64,000 nt of DNA from Crotalaria pallida (Eukaryota > Streptophyta > Magnoliopsida > Fabales > Fabaceae), in assembly GCA_037953625.1 (NCBI GenBank), contig CM075652.1, positions 53,561,501-53,625,500 on the forward strand, written 5' to 3'. Both the position numbers and the translations under genes were made by a program. The notes beneath the pieces are model-generated. The model had not been told where the DNA came from. It searched no databases and saw only the letters and a list, made by a program, of their open reading frames with translations. Positions within the stretch are counted from its first letter, which is position 1. Every line of letters begins with the position of its first letter. This document shows, one piece after another, positions 45,896-55,989 of the stretch.

Positions 45896-47324
45896 TGTTG
45901 AGAAAATGCCTAAGCATGGGTAGTTTTGATGATTACAAAGTGCAAGTCAAGGCAAAAGTCCACAACATTGAAGCTTAGACTCAAGTTAGTCAAAAAGGGA
46001 TTCTTATAAACTTGTAATGTTAAATTTACTTTTCTTAGAGTTCCTTAGGTGCTTAATGGTTAAGTCTAAGTTAGAATGAAGCTAAATCATAATCTAAAGA
46101 AAAATAGTATGCATGTTAAGTTACATCAAAAGTGGGTGATTTTCAAAATTAAAAGAAATTAAAAGAAAGTGATTTTCAAAAATAAAAAAAAAATTATTAA
46201 GAAAATTTTTTTTAAATGTTTTTGAAGTCAAGAAAGTATTTTAAAAAAAAAAATAATAATAATAATAAATAAAAAAAATTAAAATAATAAAAATAAAAAA
46301 AAAATTGAAAAAGTGTATCTGATCAAATGTATCCGAATACATCCAAAAGTATCCGGATACTTTTTTAAAACAACAGTCAAATTTTTGAAATCAAACACGA
46401 TGTATCCGAATACTTTCAAAAGTATCCGGATACAAACAGTTAAAACTGTCATAAACATAGCCGTTTGTTGTCCTAACTGATATATATATATGTTCCAAAC
46501 GATTTCAAAACAAGAGACAACGTTCTTACAACCTTCTAACACTTCTGAACTTTCTCCTAAACACGTTTTTACAGAATTCTCAAGTGTTCTTCATGAATCA
46601 ATTGCATTTTCACATATGATCAAGAAGAACATTCAAGTGTTGCATTGAATTTTCACAAATACCCACTTTGATATACACTTGCATTCATTCTCATTGATCT
46701 AGATTTTGATTCAGTACTAAAAGTGTTCTTAAGTAAGTTGCTAATCCACACAAGAAAGGTGCAAGTACCATTGATCTTCATTGGAGTTGTTCATACACAC
46801 AACGAGGTGTAAAGTGCCAACAAAAAGACATTGACAAACGCAAATTGGTGAAAGGTTTTCATCAAGTATACTTGAAGGTTTCAAGTGGAATTGAAGAAGG
46901 TTTCTTCAAGCGCAAGGTTCGCTGTGATTCGAGGAATTGTTTGCGAAGACACAATTTCCAAAGAGGTTCTTTGGAGGGACTAGTCTAAGGGAAAGGTTTT
47001 CTCTTACACTACTTGTACTTACAATTCTTGTTCATAGTGAAGCAAATCTCCCATCTCAGAGAGGGAGGACTGGATTAGCATTAGTGTTCGTTAACACACT
47101 AATGTGAACCAGGATAAAATCCCTGTGTTCGCTTCTCTTTCATTATCTCTTTACAATACCGCGTGCTTAATTTTCATATATTTAAGTATATGCGTTTTAT
47201 ATGTTTTTACTTTGATTATTTTAAAGGCCTTAGTAAGCGATAAATTTTTAATTGGTGAAGATTCGTACTCTTCGCCTATTCACCTCCTTTATAGGGAATA
47301 TTACTACCCGCTTGTTTTCCAACA
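45896..47324 (+). mobile_element. SIRE-like 3' LTR (1429 bp)
   Basis: It is nearly identical to the 5' LTR apart from indels in an A-rich stretch (46140-46310) and the 120 bases near the end that the 5' LTR has lost. It ends GTTTTCCAACA. Palindromes are at 46329-46433. Confidence 0.92.
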
Positions 47325-47853
47325 AATATTTCATGCTTCGCTCGGATGAGCATGCAAGTGTGTCCATTTCGAGAATGGTTTAAGGCCTGACATTAAGCCA
47401 TACGTAAGTGGACAGTGCATCAGATACTTTGCAACTCTGGTGCAACGCTGCCGTGTCACCGAAGACGACCTCAAAGCAAAGGTGGTGTATGAGCAACAAC
47501 AGCGTAGCCAACAAGGTTACGGTCCTCACCATAATCGCGAAAAGAACAGTCGCCACCATAGTGACCACAACAAGGGTCCCTACGATAAACACGGACAAGG
47601 AAAGAAGAGTGACGAGAAACCGACAGACGGTAGTATGCCAAGGTGTGAAAAATGCCACAAGTTCCATGGTGGAAGATTTTGTTGGAACTCGCAGCCTAAA
47701 ACCTGTTTTAACTGCGAAAAACTAGGACATATCTCTCCGTACTGTCCAGAAAAGAATAAAAACCAAGGCGGTGTGACACCCAAACCCAATACCAGTGTCA
47801 AGGTTTTCACGATGTCAGGAACTAAAGCCAGTCAGTCAGAGGATTTAGAATGA
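47325..47853 (+). pseudogene. G3 gag, C-terminal fragment with zinc knuckle
   Basis: It continues the gag interrupted at 42476. After a one-base frameshift near 47355, the frame reads FENGLRPDIKPYVSGQ and then a long open stretch (47440-47853). A basic His/Asn-rich linker is followed by CEKCHKFHGGRFCW and the nucleocapsid knuckle CFNCEKLGHISPYC (about 47700-47745). It ends at TGA 47851-47853. The knuckle is intact, unlike in the G2 copy. Confidence 0.88.
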
Positions 47854-48693
47854 GCTAGTTGTCTTTTGAGCCTTTGTCTGGATTTAGCATAAGCTAGTTG
47901 TCTTTTGAACCGTTGCCTTGTAGAATTACGTTAATTTTGAAATCCACCTATGTTTTCCTTTTCTAAGAATATGCAATCTATTTGAAATTTGAAATTTCAG
48001 ATCTTAGATTTTACTAAGAACACCCCAACCAAATTCATTAGTAGTTCCAGGGCAAGCCCATTCGTAAAATGGCTATACTTGATAGAATCATCTTAATCGA
48101 CCTGAAGAGCACAAGATGTGACCCTAAGAGCAGATAGAATATCATAGTAAGTTTATTCTTCTCTCTCTTCTTACTGAGCCTAAATCCATATAGACTACAC
48201 TTAAGGAATACCTAAGCCTGTTTCCGTGTCTGTAGAGGAAGAAACCAAGTTAAAAACCATTCTTGTAATCATTGAATATCCAAAGTCTTTTTCCAAAAGA
48301 GTGTTTAGTTTATTCCTTTATCATAAAGTTGAGCTTACTATTGACCTTGCGCCTAGGATTGATCCCATTTCGATAACCCCTCACCAATCCACATCCATCA
48401 AAGTTGATTGTGATGGTGTTTGCCTTAAGGTTAGGAGCGAATAAATTTCCGCTATGTCGATTCCAAGTGGGGGAGAGTACACTCACCGTACCTGAAACGG
48501 TACCTTTGCGAGAAAACCTGACGTTCGAAGCTGATCCTGTGCGAATCGAAGATAGAAAAGTAAGCAGCTGCGAGGGAAGGAAATCCTGGTTAGTGAAGGT
48601 TGTGTGCGAACGTAGTGATGCTAGTGACATCACTTGAGTCGGATAAGGGGAGTGTATCCGGACCTGCCCAGGTAAGTTTTTATTTTCCAAATC
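47854..48693 (+). pseudogene. G3 collapsed pol: linker and integrase C-terminus only
   Basis: Non-coding sequence to about 48225, then a frame with HKVELTIDLAPRIDPISI (about 48328-48380), the region that joins protease to reverse transcriptase in gypsy elements. At about 48500-48600 comes a frameshifted trace of the integrase C-terminus (EADPVRIEDRK, then QLRGKEI). Reverse transcriptase, RNase H and the integrase core are missing. The order and gaps match G2 (40036-41023). Confidence 0.8.
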
Positions 48694-48731
48694 GAATTTC
48701 GGGGACGAAATTCCTTTTAAGTGGGGGAGGT
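48694..48731 (+). promoter_or_regulatory. G3 polypurine tract and adjacent hairpin
   Basis: GAATTTCG (48694-48701) and CGAAATTC (48706-48713) form a perfect 8-bp stem with loop GGGA. AAGTGGGGGAGG follows and reaches the LTR start. Confidence 0.85.
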
Positions 48732-48930
48732 TGTAACACCCACTGGAAAATAATAAAAATAAAATATATATATATATATATATAATTATATTTAATTGTC
48801 TAAATGTTTTGAGATTTTACGTAGTTATATATATTTTATGTATAGTGAATTATTGAAATCATGAAGGGGAAAAATATTAGAAGAAAAAGAAATGAATTGA
48901 AAATGACTTTTCGGCCTTTCAGCCAAAAAT

Positions 48931-49030
48931 ACTCGAGTATAAGTTGGAATACTCGAGTATTCTGTGGTGATGCTGACCAATTTGAGCTGGTGCGCCAAAA
49001 ATACTCGAGTCTTGGACAAAAGACTCGAGT
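48931..49030. repeat. U3 ACTCGAGT cluster, G3 3' LTR
   Basis: Four exact sites in two pairs with 20-base spacing (48931/48951 and 49003/49023), 120-220 bases upstream of the TATA box. Confidence 0.9.
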
Positions 49031-49150
49031 AGTTCGAGCAGTATGGCTGAATGTATAAGTCGGTTTCAATTTAAAATTCGCACCAAAACGCGTTTTCTCT
49101 TGGTTCCAAGCATAGAGTTGGACCTTACTTCGAAGGAAAGTAATCTTAGA

Positions 49151-49160
49151 CTATAAATAG
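49151..49160 (+). promoter_or_regulatory. G3 LTR TATA box
   Basis: CTATAAATAG, a strong plant TATA match. The sequence downstream has the CT-rich look of a leader and a splice-donor-like AAGGTAAGGG near 49668. Confidence 0.75.
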
Positions 49161-50077
49161 GTGATTGGGGAAGCCACAAACGCATTCAAATCTTCCAAAC
49201 CCGAATTTATATTCACATTTCCTCTATTTTCTGGTGCTCTCTTGGTGCCTTCGATTCTCCTTCCTCACTCAACCAAAATCTGTAAAACCAAAACACTATT
49301 CCAGTTCTAATTCCAATATTGAATTAGAACCAAGAACCACTCAAATTGGCTTCCTGTAGATCAAGTTACAAGCCCTCAAAGTTGATTATTCAAGTTTGAA
49401 AAATAGAGTACAAACTGTCTCAATACCTCTCTTTCTTGAATTGGTTTGGTAAATTCAGGAACCCTTTTGATTCCAAATTCGTTTCTGCTTAAAGTTAGTA
49501 CTGCCTAGTTGCTAAAGCTAATTTGTTTCACCCTTTTTCATTACATATTCCCTGTCAAATTCGTGGCCAAAGTTTCCTGTTCAAAGTGCAGAACTTGAGT
49601 GTTGGAACTCAAAGTTTGATCCTGATCGTTTCTCTCTCAATCAACTGTTCCTTTAGTTTCTCTAAGGTAAGGGGGAAGTTACCTAATTGCTAGAATGGTA
49701 TTTAACAAGCTAAATCCATAGGAACCAATATGAGGTTCATGGGCAATATAGTTTGAAATAGGAATCTGACTTAGAGGTCAGGAACTCAGGATTTTTATGT
49801 TCAAACAAGTTTAATTGGACCTAATGATGCTCACTGGATTGATTTACGAACTTAAAATCAAGTAGAAATGAAATTCATATGTTAAAGTGGACAATTTCTA
49901 TGTTTTTATGCAATCTGTGATTTGATGTTGTTATCTATTGATTTGAAGTTATTTGGTATACGCAACATGTTTGTTTTATGTATATTAACTTCTGTTTTGT
50001 GTAGGATTGGAATAAAAGTGTAAGAATCACGAATTGGTGCTTAAAATGCAGAAAACTGGTGCTGTTGCAGTAAAAAG

Positions 50078-50197
50078 ACTCGAGTATTTAGAGAAAGACT
50101 CGAATATTCTGGAAAAGTGGTGAACGACTCGAGTATTTCTTCAAGTACTCGAGTATTTTTACATGAACCACTCGAGTAGTTCATGAACTACTCGAGT
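50078..50197. repeat. downstream ACTCGAGT cluster, G3 3' LTR
   Basis: Five exact ACTCGAGT sites plus one degenerate ACTCGAAT, about 0.9-1.05 kb downstream of the TATA box. Confidence 0.9.
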
Positions 50198-50829
50198 ATT
50201 TTGAGAAAATTTCATGAAACTCAGATTTTCTTTACTTTTCAGATTTCAACTCATCTAATATCATAATTTGACTTAACTTAATCCCGTTTGGTTGATAATC
50301 ATCCTGGAGGTGTCCTACTGGAATTTTATTCAGTGGTTGATAATTTCCCTACAGGAGACCCAACGGAAGTGCGTACACCCATTTGGTTGATACTTATCCT
50401 ATGGATGTCCCAGTGAAAGTATTTATTCACTTGGTTGATATTTTTCTATAGGAGTCCCAATGGGGTCGTTGGAATAACCATCAATAGGAGGCTATGCCCC
50501 GATGGATTACTAAATAATTAATTAAATACTAATTATAAAACCATCACAAAGTGGCTAGGCCGCTGATGGACTTTTCTTGAAACGGTTAAATTGAAATGAT
50601 TAATCCCATCACAAAGTGGCTATGCCACTGATGGCCTTTTTGTGAAAGCATCATCACCAGCTAAAAGAAAAGTCAAAGAGGATATTAATGGATTGAAAGA
50701 TGGAATGATGGACTATGTCCTTTCTAGAAATGATAATGAATTGATAATGAGGATGGATAATGAATTATGTTTGCATTCATGCATTGATTGCTCCAGTTTG
50801 TGAAGGTTTTTCCCCTGTTGTATTAGTTA

Positions 50830-51005
50830 CGCTGGGCGGAGGAAGCCTTTAAGTCGTGAGTGCAGGGCTAGGCCTGTAAGTTCTATAATGTCGGGAGATG
50901 GGAACCCCTAAGTCGTGAGTGCAGGGCTAAGCCCGTAACTCCTATGCAGAGCGAAGCTCGTAAGTCATGAGTGCAGAGCGAAGGAAGCTCGTAAGTCCTA
51001 TCGTC
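50830..51005. repeat. short tandem array with GTCGTGAGTGCAGGGC units
   Basis: Three to four units of about 45-60 bases alternate AAGTCGTGAGTGCAGGGCTA and CCTGTAAG or CCCGTAACTCC. It is the same array as in the G2 LTR, in opposite orientation. Confidence 0.8.
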
Positions 51006-51517
51006 TCCAAACTGTGATGCCTCGGTAAATTATGAGATCAACATGCATCATGCCATTAATAATAAGATTAACTGCTTGAATAAAAAGGGTTTGACATGTG
51101 TATATGCATGATGGAAATTGTTACTATTTGAATAATTGTGTTTGTTGTTTATAGCCAATGTTCTTTATCATTCGATTTAACGTGGTTAGCTATGACTTAC
51201 TCCCTTATTGCCCTTGTAGGTGATGAAGGTCCTGATTTCATCAACGGGGAGTAAGAACGGCAAGGGATATGAAGTTCCCTTCCCGACCGTTGGAGTTGAG
51301 AACCATGCTCTGGGTTACAATTAGTGTCTTAAGTAGCTGAGAGTCTATTCAGTCTAATTGCTGTTAGAATAAATTAGTTTGAACTATTGTGTCTTGTTAT
51401 TTGAATTAAGTTTTGTGGATTTGCTTCCGCAATTGAATAATAATTTTGAAAACCGTTTGCGAAAAATTATTCTCTATTTTCATTAATAAATCAAGGTTAG
51501 AGATTCAGGATGTTACA

Positions 51518-51522
51518 ACCTA
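51518..51522. repeat. G3 target-site duplication ACCTA (right)
   Basis: It matches 33996-34000. The empty site ATAACCTACATTTACACAG is present in the other G1 LTR near 59376. Confidence 0.9.
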
Positions 51523-51746
51523 CATTTACACAGAATAATATCGTATTTTTTTTATCCAACATGAGTTAAAAATAACAAAGTTACTGGTGCCTACAGACAT
51601 CTATCGATAAATAAAAAGTACCCAAATTCAACTTTAAAAATATCTTCTAAATCCTGAAATTAAGCTTGATAAAATATAATAAATAAAATATTATTATTAT
51701 TTTAATTATTATAATTTTACTAAAGGCCAAAATTCGGGATATTACA
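51523..51746 (-). mobile_element. G1 3' LTR, right portion
   Basis: It continues the LTR from 34000 and matches 59382-59605. It ends GGGATATTACA, then the reverse-complemented polypurine tract. Confidence 0.88.
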
Positions 51747-51784
51747 ATTCTCTCTCACTTACCAGAATTTCGTCCTCGAAATTC
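51747..51784 (-). promoter_or_regulatory. G1 polypurine tract and adjacent hairpin
   Basis: The minus strand reads AAGTGAGAGAGAAT up to the LTR start. GAATTTCG (51765-51772) and CGAAATTC (51777-51784) form a perfect stem and overlap the last codons of integrase. Confidence 0.8.
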
Positions 51785-53011
51785 AGTCGGTACTGAACAA
51801 CTTTGGATGCAACTCCCTCATCTTGTCTTCCAGTTCCCATGTCGCCTCTTCCACATTGTTTCTATGCCATATTACCTTCACCAATGGAATTCCCTTGCCC
51901 CTAAGCTGTTTAAGATGACGATCTTCAATTCGGACAGGTTGCACCTCAAACGTTAGATTCTCCTTCACTGGCACATCATCCAATTCAATCACATGTGAGG
52001 GGTCATGAACGTATTTCCGAAGCTGAGAAACGTGGAATACGTCATGAAGATTCGCCAAATGCGGAGGTAATGCAATGCGGTAGGCTAGTGGTCCAACTTT
52101 CTTCAATATCTGGTAAAGACCAATGAATCTGGAAGTCAATTTTCTTGACTTGAGTGCCCGGCCAATGCCCTTGGTAGGTGTTGCCCTTAGGAAAACATGA
52201 GCACCCTCAAATAACTCCAAGGGTCTCCTATGCTTATCTGCATAGCTTTTCTGGCGATCTTGTGAGGCTCTCATTTTGTTCTTGATCATAGTGATCTTCT
52301 ATGTGGTCTCTCGGACAATATCAGGACCAAGTAACAGATTCTCACCCATCTGAAACCAACAGAGTGGAGTTCGACATTTTCTACCATAGAGTGCCTCAAA
52401 CGGTGCCATCTCGATGCTAGAATGGAAGCTGTTGTTGTAGGTAAATTCAACTAGTGGTAAGAGTTGCTCCCAACTACCTGCTTGCTCAAGTACACACGTC
52501 CTCAACAGATCTTCCAAAGATTGGATAGTACGCTCTGTTTTCCCACCCGTCTGTGGGTGATAAGCTGTACTAAATATCAACTTAGTACCTAGGGCCTGCT
52601 GGAGACTCTGCCAAAATTGGGATAGAAACCTTGGATCACGATCAGATACAATGCTGGTAGGAATTCCATGTAATCTGACTATGTCACGGATGTACAGCTG
52701 TGTCAGTTTCTCCATGCTGTATTTCATGTTCATGGGGATAAAATGAGCACACTTCGTGAGTCGATCTACTACAACCCATATAGGTTCACAATCTGTAGAT
52801 GTTCTTGGTAAATCGGAAATGAAATCTAAGGATATGCTGTCCCATTTTCATTCTGGTATCTCCAAAGATCTCAACAAACCTCTCGGCTTTTGGTGCTCGA
52901 TCTTAGCCTTTTGACAAACTAAGCACCGAGACACGTAGTCGGCTACGTCCTTTTTCAATCCGGGCCACCAGAACAGTCTTTTCAAATCTTGGTACATCTT
53001 AGTCGTACCTG
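51783..53011 (-). pseudogene. G1 integrase (Ty3/gypsy, Tekay-like)
   Basis: Integrase inserts the DNA copy into the genome. Minus-strand order: LFWWPGLKKDV and the zinc-binding CLVCQKAKIEHQKP near 52920-53000; the catalytic core with DFISDLPR and VVVDRLTKCAHFIP near 52745-52830; DRDPRFLSQFWQSL, YHPQTGGKTERT and TYNNSFHSS at 52300-52733; and a C-terminal domain to 51783 ending with WELEDKMRELHPKLF. The D,D-35-E residues appear present. It is broken by in-frame TGA near 52850 and TAG at about 52299. The N-terminal edge at 53011 is where foreign DNA (filler, then G4) intervenes. The rest of pol continues at 57290. Confidence 0.9.
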
Positions 53012-53103
53012 TATAGATTGGTTGAATTATTGGTTAAATTTTGATAATTGAGTATAGGAATATTTATTGGATTAATTGATGTATAATTGATATGGTTTAC
53101 CTG
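53012..53103. other. 86-bp filler insertion with TACCTG duplication
   Basis: Between TACCTG at 53006-53011 and TACCTG at 53098-53103 lie 86 AT-rich bases that do not belong to integrase. With one TACCTG and the insert removed, the integrase frame continues. No inverted termini were seen. Confidence 0.65.
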
Positions 53104-53108
53104 GATGG
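53104..53108. repeat. G4 target-site duplication GATGG (left)
   Basis: It matches 57285-57289 exactly, directly after GTCACA. Confidence 0.85.
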
Positions 53109-53367
53109 TGTAACGCCCGCTGGAATTTAACCTCGAAATTATAAATTTTAAGTATTAAATGAAATATTAAGTAGATATCAAGTAGATATTAAATAGATAC
53201 TATGGGAATTTTATATGAATATTGTGTGAATTATATTTTTATTATGTGAAATTATAATTATAATGTATGAAAATAGTTTTGGAAGAATTTTGAATGAAAT
53301 AAGCCTTTTATAATGTGTAGAAATAAAATAAAATAATAATTTTTACAAATTGTAAAATTTTCACCTT

Positions 53368-53402
53368 GACAATCGATTGTCAAGAGGTGACAATCGGTTG
53401 GC
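53368..53402. repeat. U3 GACAATCGATTGTC palindromes, G4
   Basis: Exact at 53368-53381 and degenerate (GACAATCGGTTGGC) at 53389-53402, about 135-170 bases upstream of the TATA-like box. Confidence 0.85.
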
Positions 53403-54251
53403 ACGAGGCTGCACTGCCAACAGTGAGGCGGTGCAAGATTGAATGGCTGAGGATTCACGCGTTTTCAACCACAATTTTGCCACAAAAATCACCTGGGAAT
53501 AGTGTAGGACTGAAAGGGACATCTTGGGAAGGATTAATTTAAATATATGGAGGGAGTATACAATCAAAAACCAAGAACATAGCCAAACTTTGCTGAAAAT
53601 CGTGTTTACTGTCATCACCTTTGTGCCATTCGTTTTCTATGATCCAAGTTTCAAAACCCAGCAAACTATATACCAAATCAAAGCTTGTGTTACCCTCTTC
53701 AAATTGATACCATGTTTGTTGAGTGTGGTGGTCTGTGGAAGGATAAATCAACCTGTGAAGTTGGCTTGGCAAGTCTGAAATTTGCATTTCAGATTCAAGA
53801 ACCCTACTTTCTTCAATTCGTGTGGTAAGCTCGAGCATCCTTTGGGCTTCAAACTTGTTTTATTTTCAAGAATACATATCGTAGTTTTGATTCTAATCCT
53901 TGGTCACGGTTTATTGTGACTGATTCCTGATGAAAATCACTGATCTTGTGACCCAGTTGAACTGAAAACAGAGTTTGTGCAGCTGAACCGGAAATGTTGG
54001 AATTTTCCCAACCAAATCGTTTCTTTCCATTCCAAACCAATCTGAATCTTTCAAATAGGTAAGGGAGAAGTTATCCAGGTGCTAGAATAATAATCCGATG
54101 GCTAGAAATCTAGGAGTTCTCATGAACTCAAGGGCAAAATTAGGAAAAATGATAACTTGAATTAGTAAAATGACTTGGAGGTCATTTTAATTCTATTTCT
54201 ACAATTGAACAACTTATATATGATGGATATGAGCTAAATCAATAAAGAAAT

Positions 54252-54512
54252 GGCTTAATTGCATTTTTGGTCCCCCAATTTTCTCAATTTGATGATTTTG
54301 GTCCCTCAACTTTTAATTTGGCGATTTTGGTCCCCCAATTTACGATTTGTAACGATTTTGGTCCCTCCGTCAATTCCACCGTTAACGGTGCTGACGTGGC
54401 TGCTGACACGTGTCCCTTTGATAAATTTGGGGACAAAAATCGCCAAATTAAAAGTTGGGGGACCAAAATCGTCAAATTGAGAAAATTGGGGGACCAAAAG
54501 TGCAATTAAACC
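54252..54512. repeat. left foldback arm of the Mutator-type element
   Basis: An imperfect palindrome of about 260 bp. The first half (TTTTGGTCCCCCAATTTTCTC...) is the reverse complement of the second half (...GAGAAAATTGGGGGACCAAAA), with CACCGTTAACGGTG near the centre. Confidence 0.88.
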
Positions 54513-55331
54513 TTTTTTTTTAATAATCAATGGCCTTTCTAAAAGCCCATGTTATTATTGTGTATTATATAAGAGAAAATTTATGATCTCACACTTTGTG
54601 CACAACTTTATTTGCTAAGATATTGTGATTAGCTAAAAAAATTGTAATCTATTAAGAATTTATATTAGTTGAAATTCTACAAGTTTTTTCGGTTGCCGTA
54701 ATTTATACTCTAATATTTCTCTTGAGATTAATTTGAAGTTAATCTTGGCATTATGCTAAAACTTTATTTGAGAGTGTATTGTCACTAATTACAAGGTATA
54801 TGACTGTGTGAGTGATGAAAATTTGGATTAGCAAAATTTGTAATTCCTTTTTAAAATATGCAATCAAAATTTGTAATTCCTTTTTAAAATATGCAATCAG
54901 ATTTTCCTTGACAAGTAAATTGTCACAAAAATTATGGAGAAAGCTAACACGTGCACATTTGTTAAGAGACTAAATATAGTTTAAATGTTGTTTCCAATTC
55001 TATTTTCTTAAAACACCTATATATTTTTTTTTATAAATTTGATAAAATTAAATACAACCAATTAATCAACTTAATAAACGTAATTTTTATTTTTTTTGCC
55101 TTATAAATTATAGGGAGTATATGTTAATTTTTCCTTAATAAAAATAATTTTAATTTTTTTCCTTATAGGATATTTTTTCATTTTTCAATTTCTTTATGTA
55201 CTTTAAGATGAAATATAATACTTTATGTCAGTTTTCAATTACTTTATGTCATTTTTCAATTTTAATTATAACATAATTGGTTATACTTTAACTTTAACTT
55301 TTTCTATACTTTATAAGATACATAAAATTTT

Positions 55332-55623
55332 GGCTTAATTGCACTTTTGGTTCCTTAATTTTCTCAATTTGGCTATTTTGGTCCCCCAACTTTTAATTTG
55401 GCGACTTTGGTCCCCCAATTTACGATTTGTAGCGATTTTGGTCCCCCAATTTACCAGAGGGACACGTGTCAGCAGTCACGTCAGCACCGTTAACGGTGGA
55501 ATTGACGGAGGGACCAAAATCGCTACAAATCGTAAATTGGGGGACTAAAATCGTCAAATTAAAAGTTGGGGGACCAAAATCGCCAAATTGAGAAAATTGG
55601 GGGACCAAAAGTGCAATTAAGCC
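55332..55623. repeat. right foldback arm of the Mutator-type element
   Basis: An imperfect palindrome of about 290 bp, with the same phrases as the left arm and a centre including CCACGT/ACGTGTC-like and ACCGTTAACGGT sequence. Confidence 0.88.
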
Positions 55624-55860
55624 TAAAGAAATTGGACTGAATTAGGAAGAAAATGAAAATCATATGTGAGGTTGTCATTTTACGTGTTATATGAACTTTG
55701 ATTGAATTCTCTATGAATATGATGATTTGATTGCTTGAAATATGCATGGACATATGTAAATATATGTGTTTTGGATCTGTTTTGGGTTAGTTTTGGCTAA
55801 ATGGAAGTATATCAAAATTTGATGTTTGAAAACCACTTTCAGTATGCTGATTTTCTGCAT

Positions 55861-55989
55861 GACAATCGATTGTCAAGACCTGACAATCTATTGTAATGTT
55901 GTCTGAGAGCCAAAATTTGAAATTTTAAAACGTGACAATCGATTGTCAAACCCTGACAATCGATTGTCAAACCCTGACAATCGATTGTC
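55861..55989. repeat. downstream GACAATCGATTGTC cluster, G4
   Basis: Four exact sites (55861, 55934, 55955, 55976) and one degenerate at 55882. The last three are exactly 21 bases apart, separated by AAACCCT. Confidence 0.92.

Larger units (their letters stand above)
42477..47324 (+). mobile_element. gag-only copia (SIRE-like) LTR retrotransposon
   Basis: LTRs at 42477-43830 and 45896-47324 are flanked by the 5-bp target duplication AATAT. A primer-binding site is at 43833-43845 and a polypurine tract at about 45881-45895. The only gene is a long gag (43903-45651). Protease, integrase, reverse transcriptase and RNase H are wholly absent, yet the region between gag and the 3' LTR is short and holds several AAGGGGGAG phrases typical of SIRE-type elements. 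Structurally this fits the known class of terminal-repeat gag-only elements (TR-GAG). It would depend on enzymes from a complete relative. Confidence 0.92.
48732..51517 (+). mobile_element. G3 3' LTR, complete (2.79 kb)
   Basis: It runs TGTAACACCCACTGG to TTCAGGATGTTACA and is followed by ACCTA (51518-51522), the G3 target duplication also seen at 33996-34000. U3 palindromes are at 48931-49030, TATA CTATAAATAG at 49151-49160, downstream palindromes at 50078-50197, and a GTCGTGAGTGCAGGGC array at 50830-51005. It belongs to the same family as the G2 LTR, with related R-U5 and a different U3 start. Confidence 0.92.
54252..55623. mobile_element. Mutator-type non-autonomous element with foldback ends
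   Basis: The whole 1372-bp unit is flanked by a 9-bp duplication TAAAGAAAT (54243-54251 and 55624-55632), the size made by Mutator-superfamily transposases. Outer ends are GGCTTAATTGCA and TGCAATTAAGCC. Each terminal region (54252-54512 and 55332-55623) is itself a large inverted repeat built from GGTCCCCCAA and TTTGGCGATTTTGG phrases around a central part containing CCGTTAACGG. The middle (54513-55331) is AT-rich and codes for nothing. Because the duplication flanks the whole, the unit moved as one piece, not as two separate MITEs. Confidence 0.85.

Noticed and set aside
54252..54512. Left arm of the Mutator-type element as a stand-alone MITE
   Set aside because: No matching 9-bp duplication at its own right edge. 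The duplication TAAAGAAAT pairs with the far side of the right arm instead.
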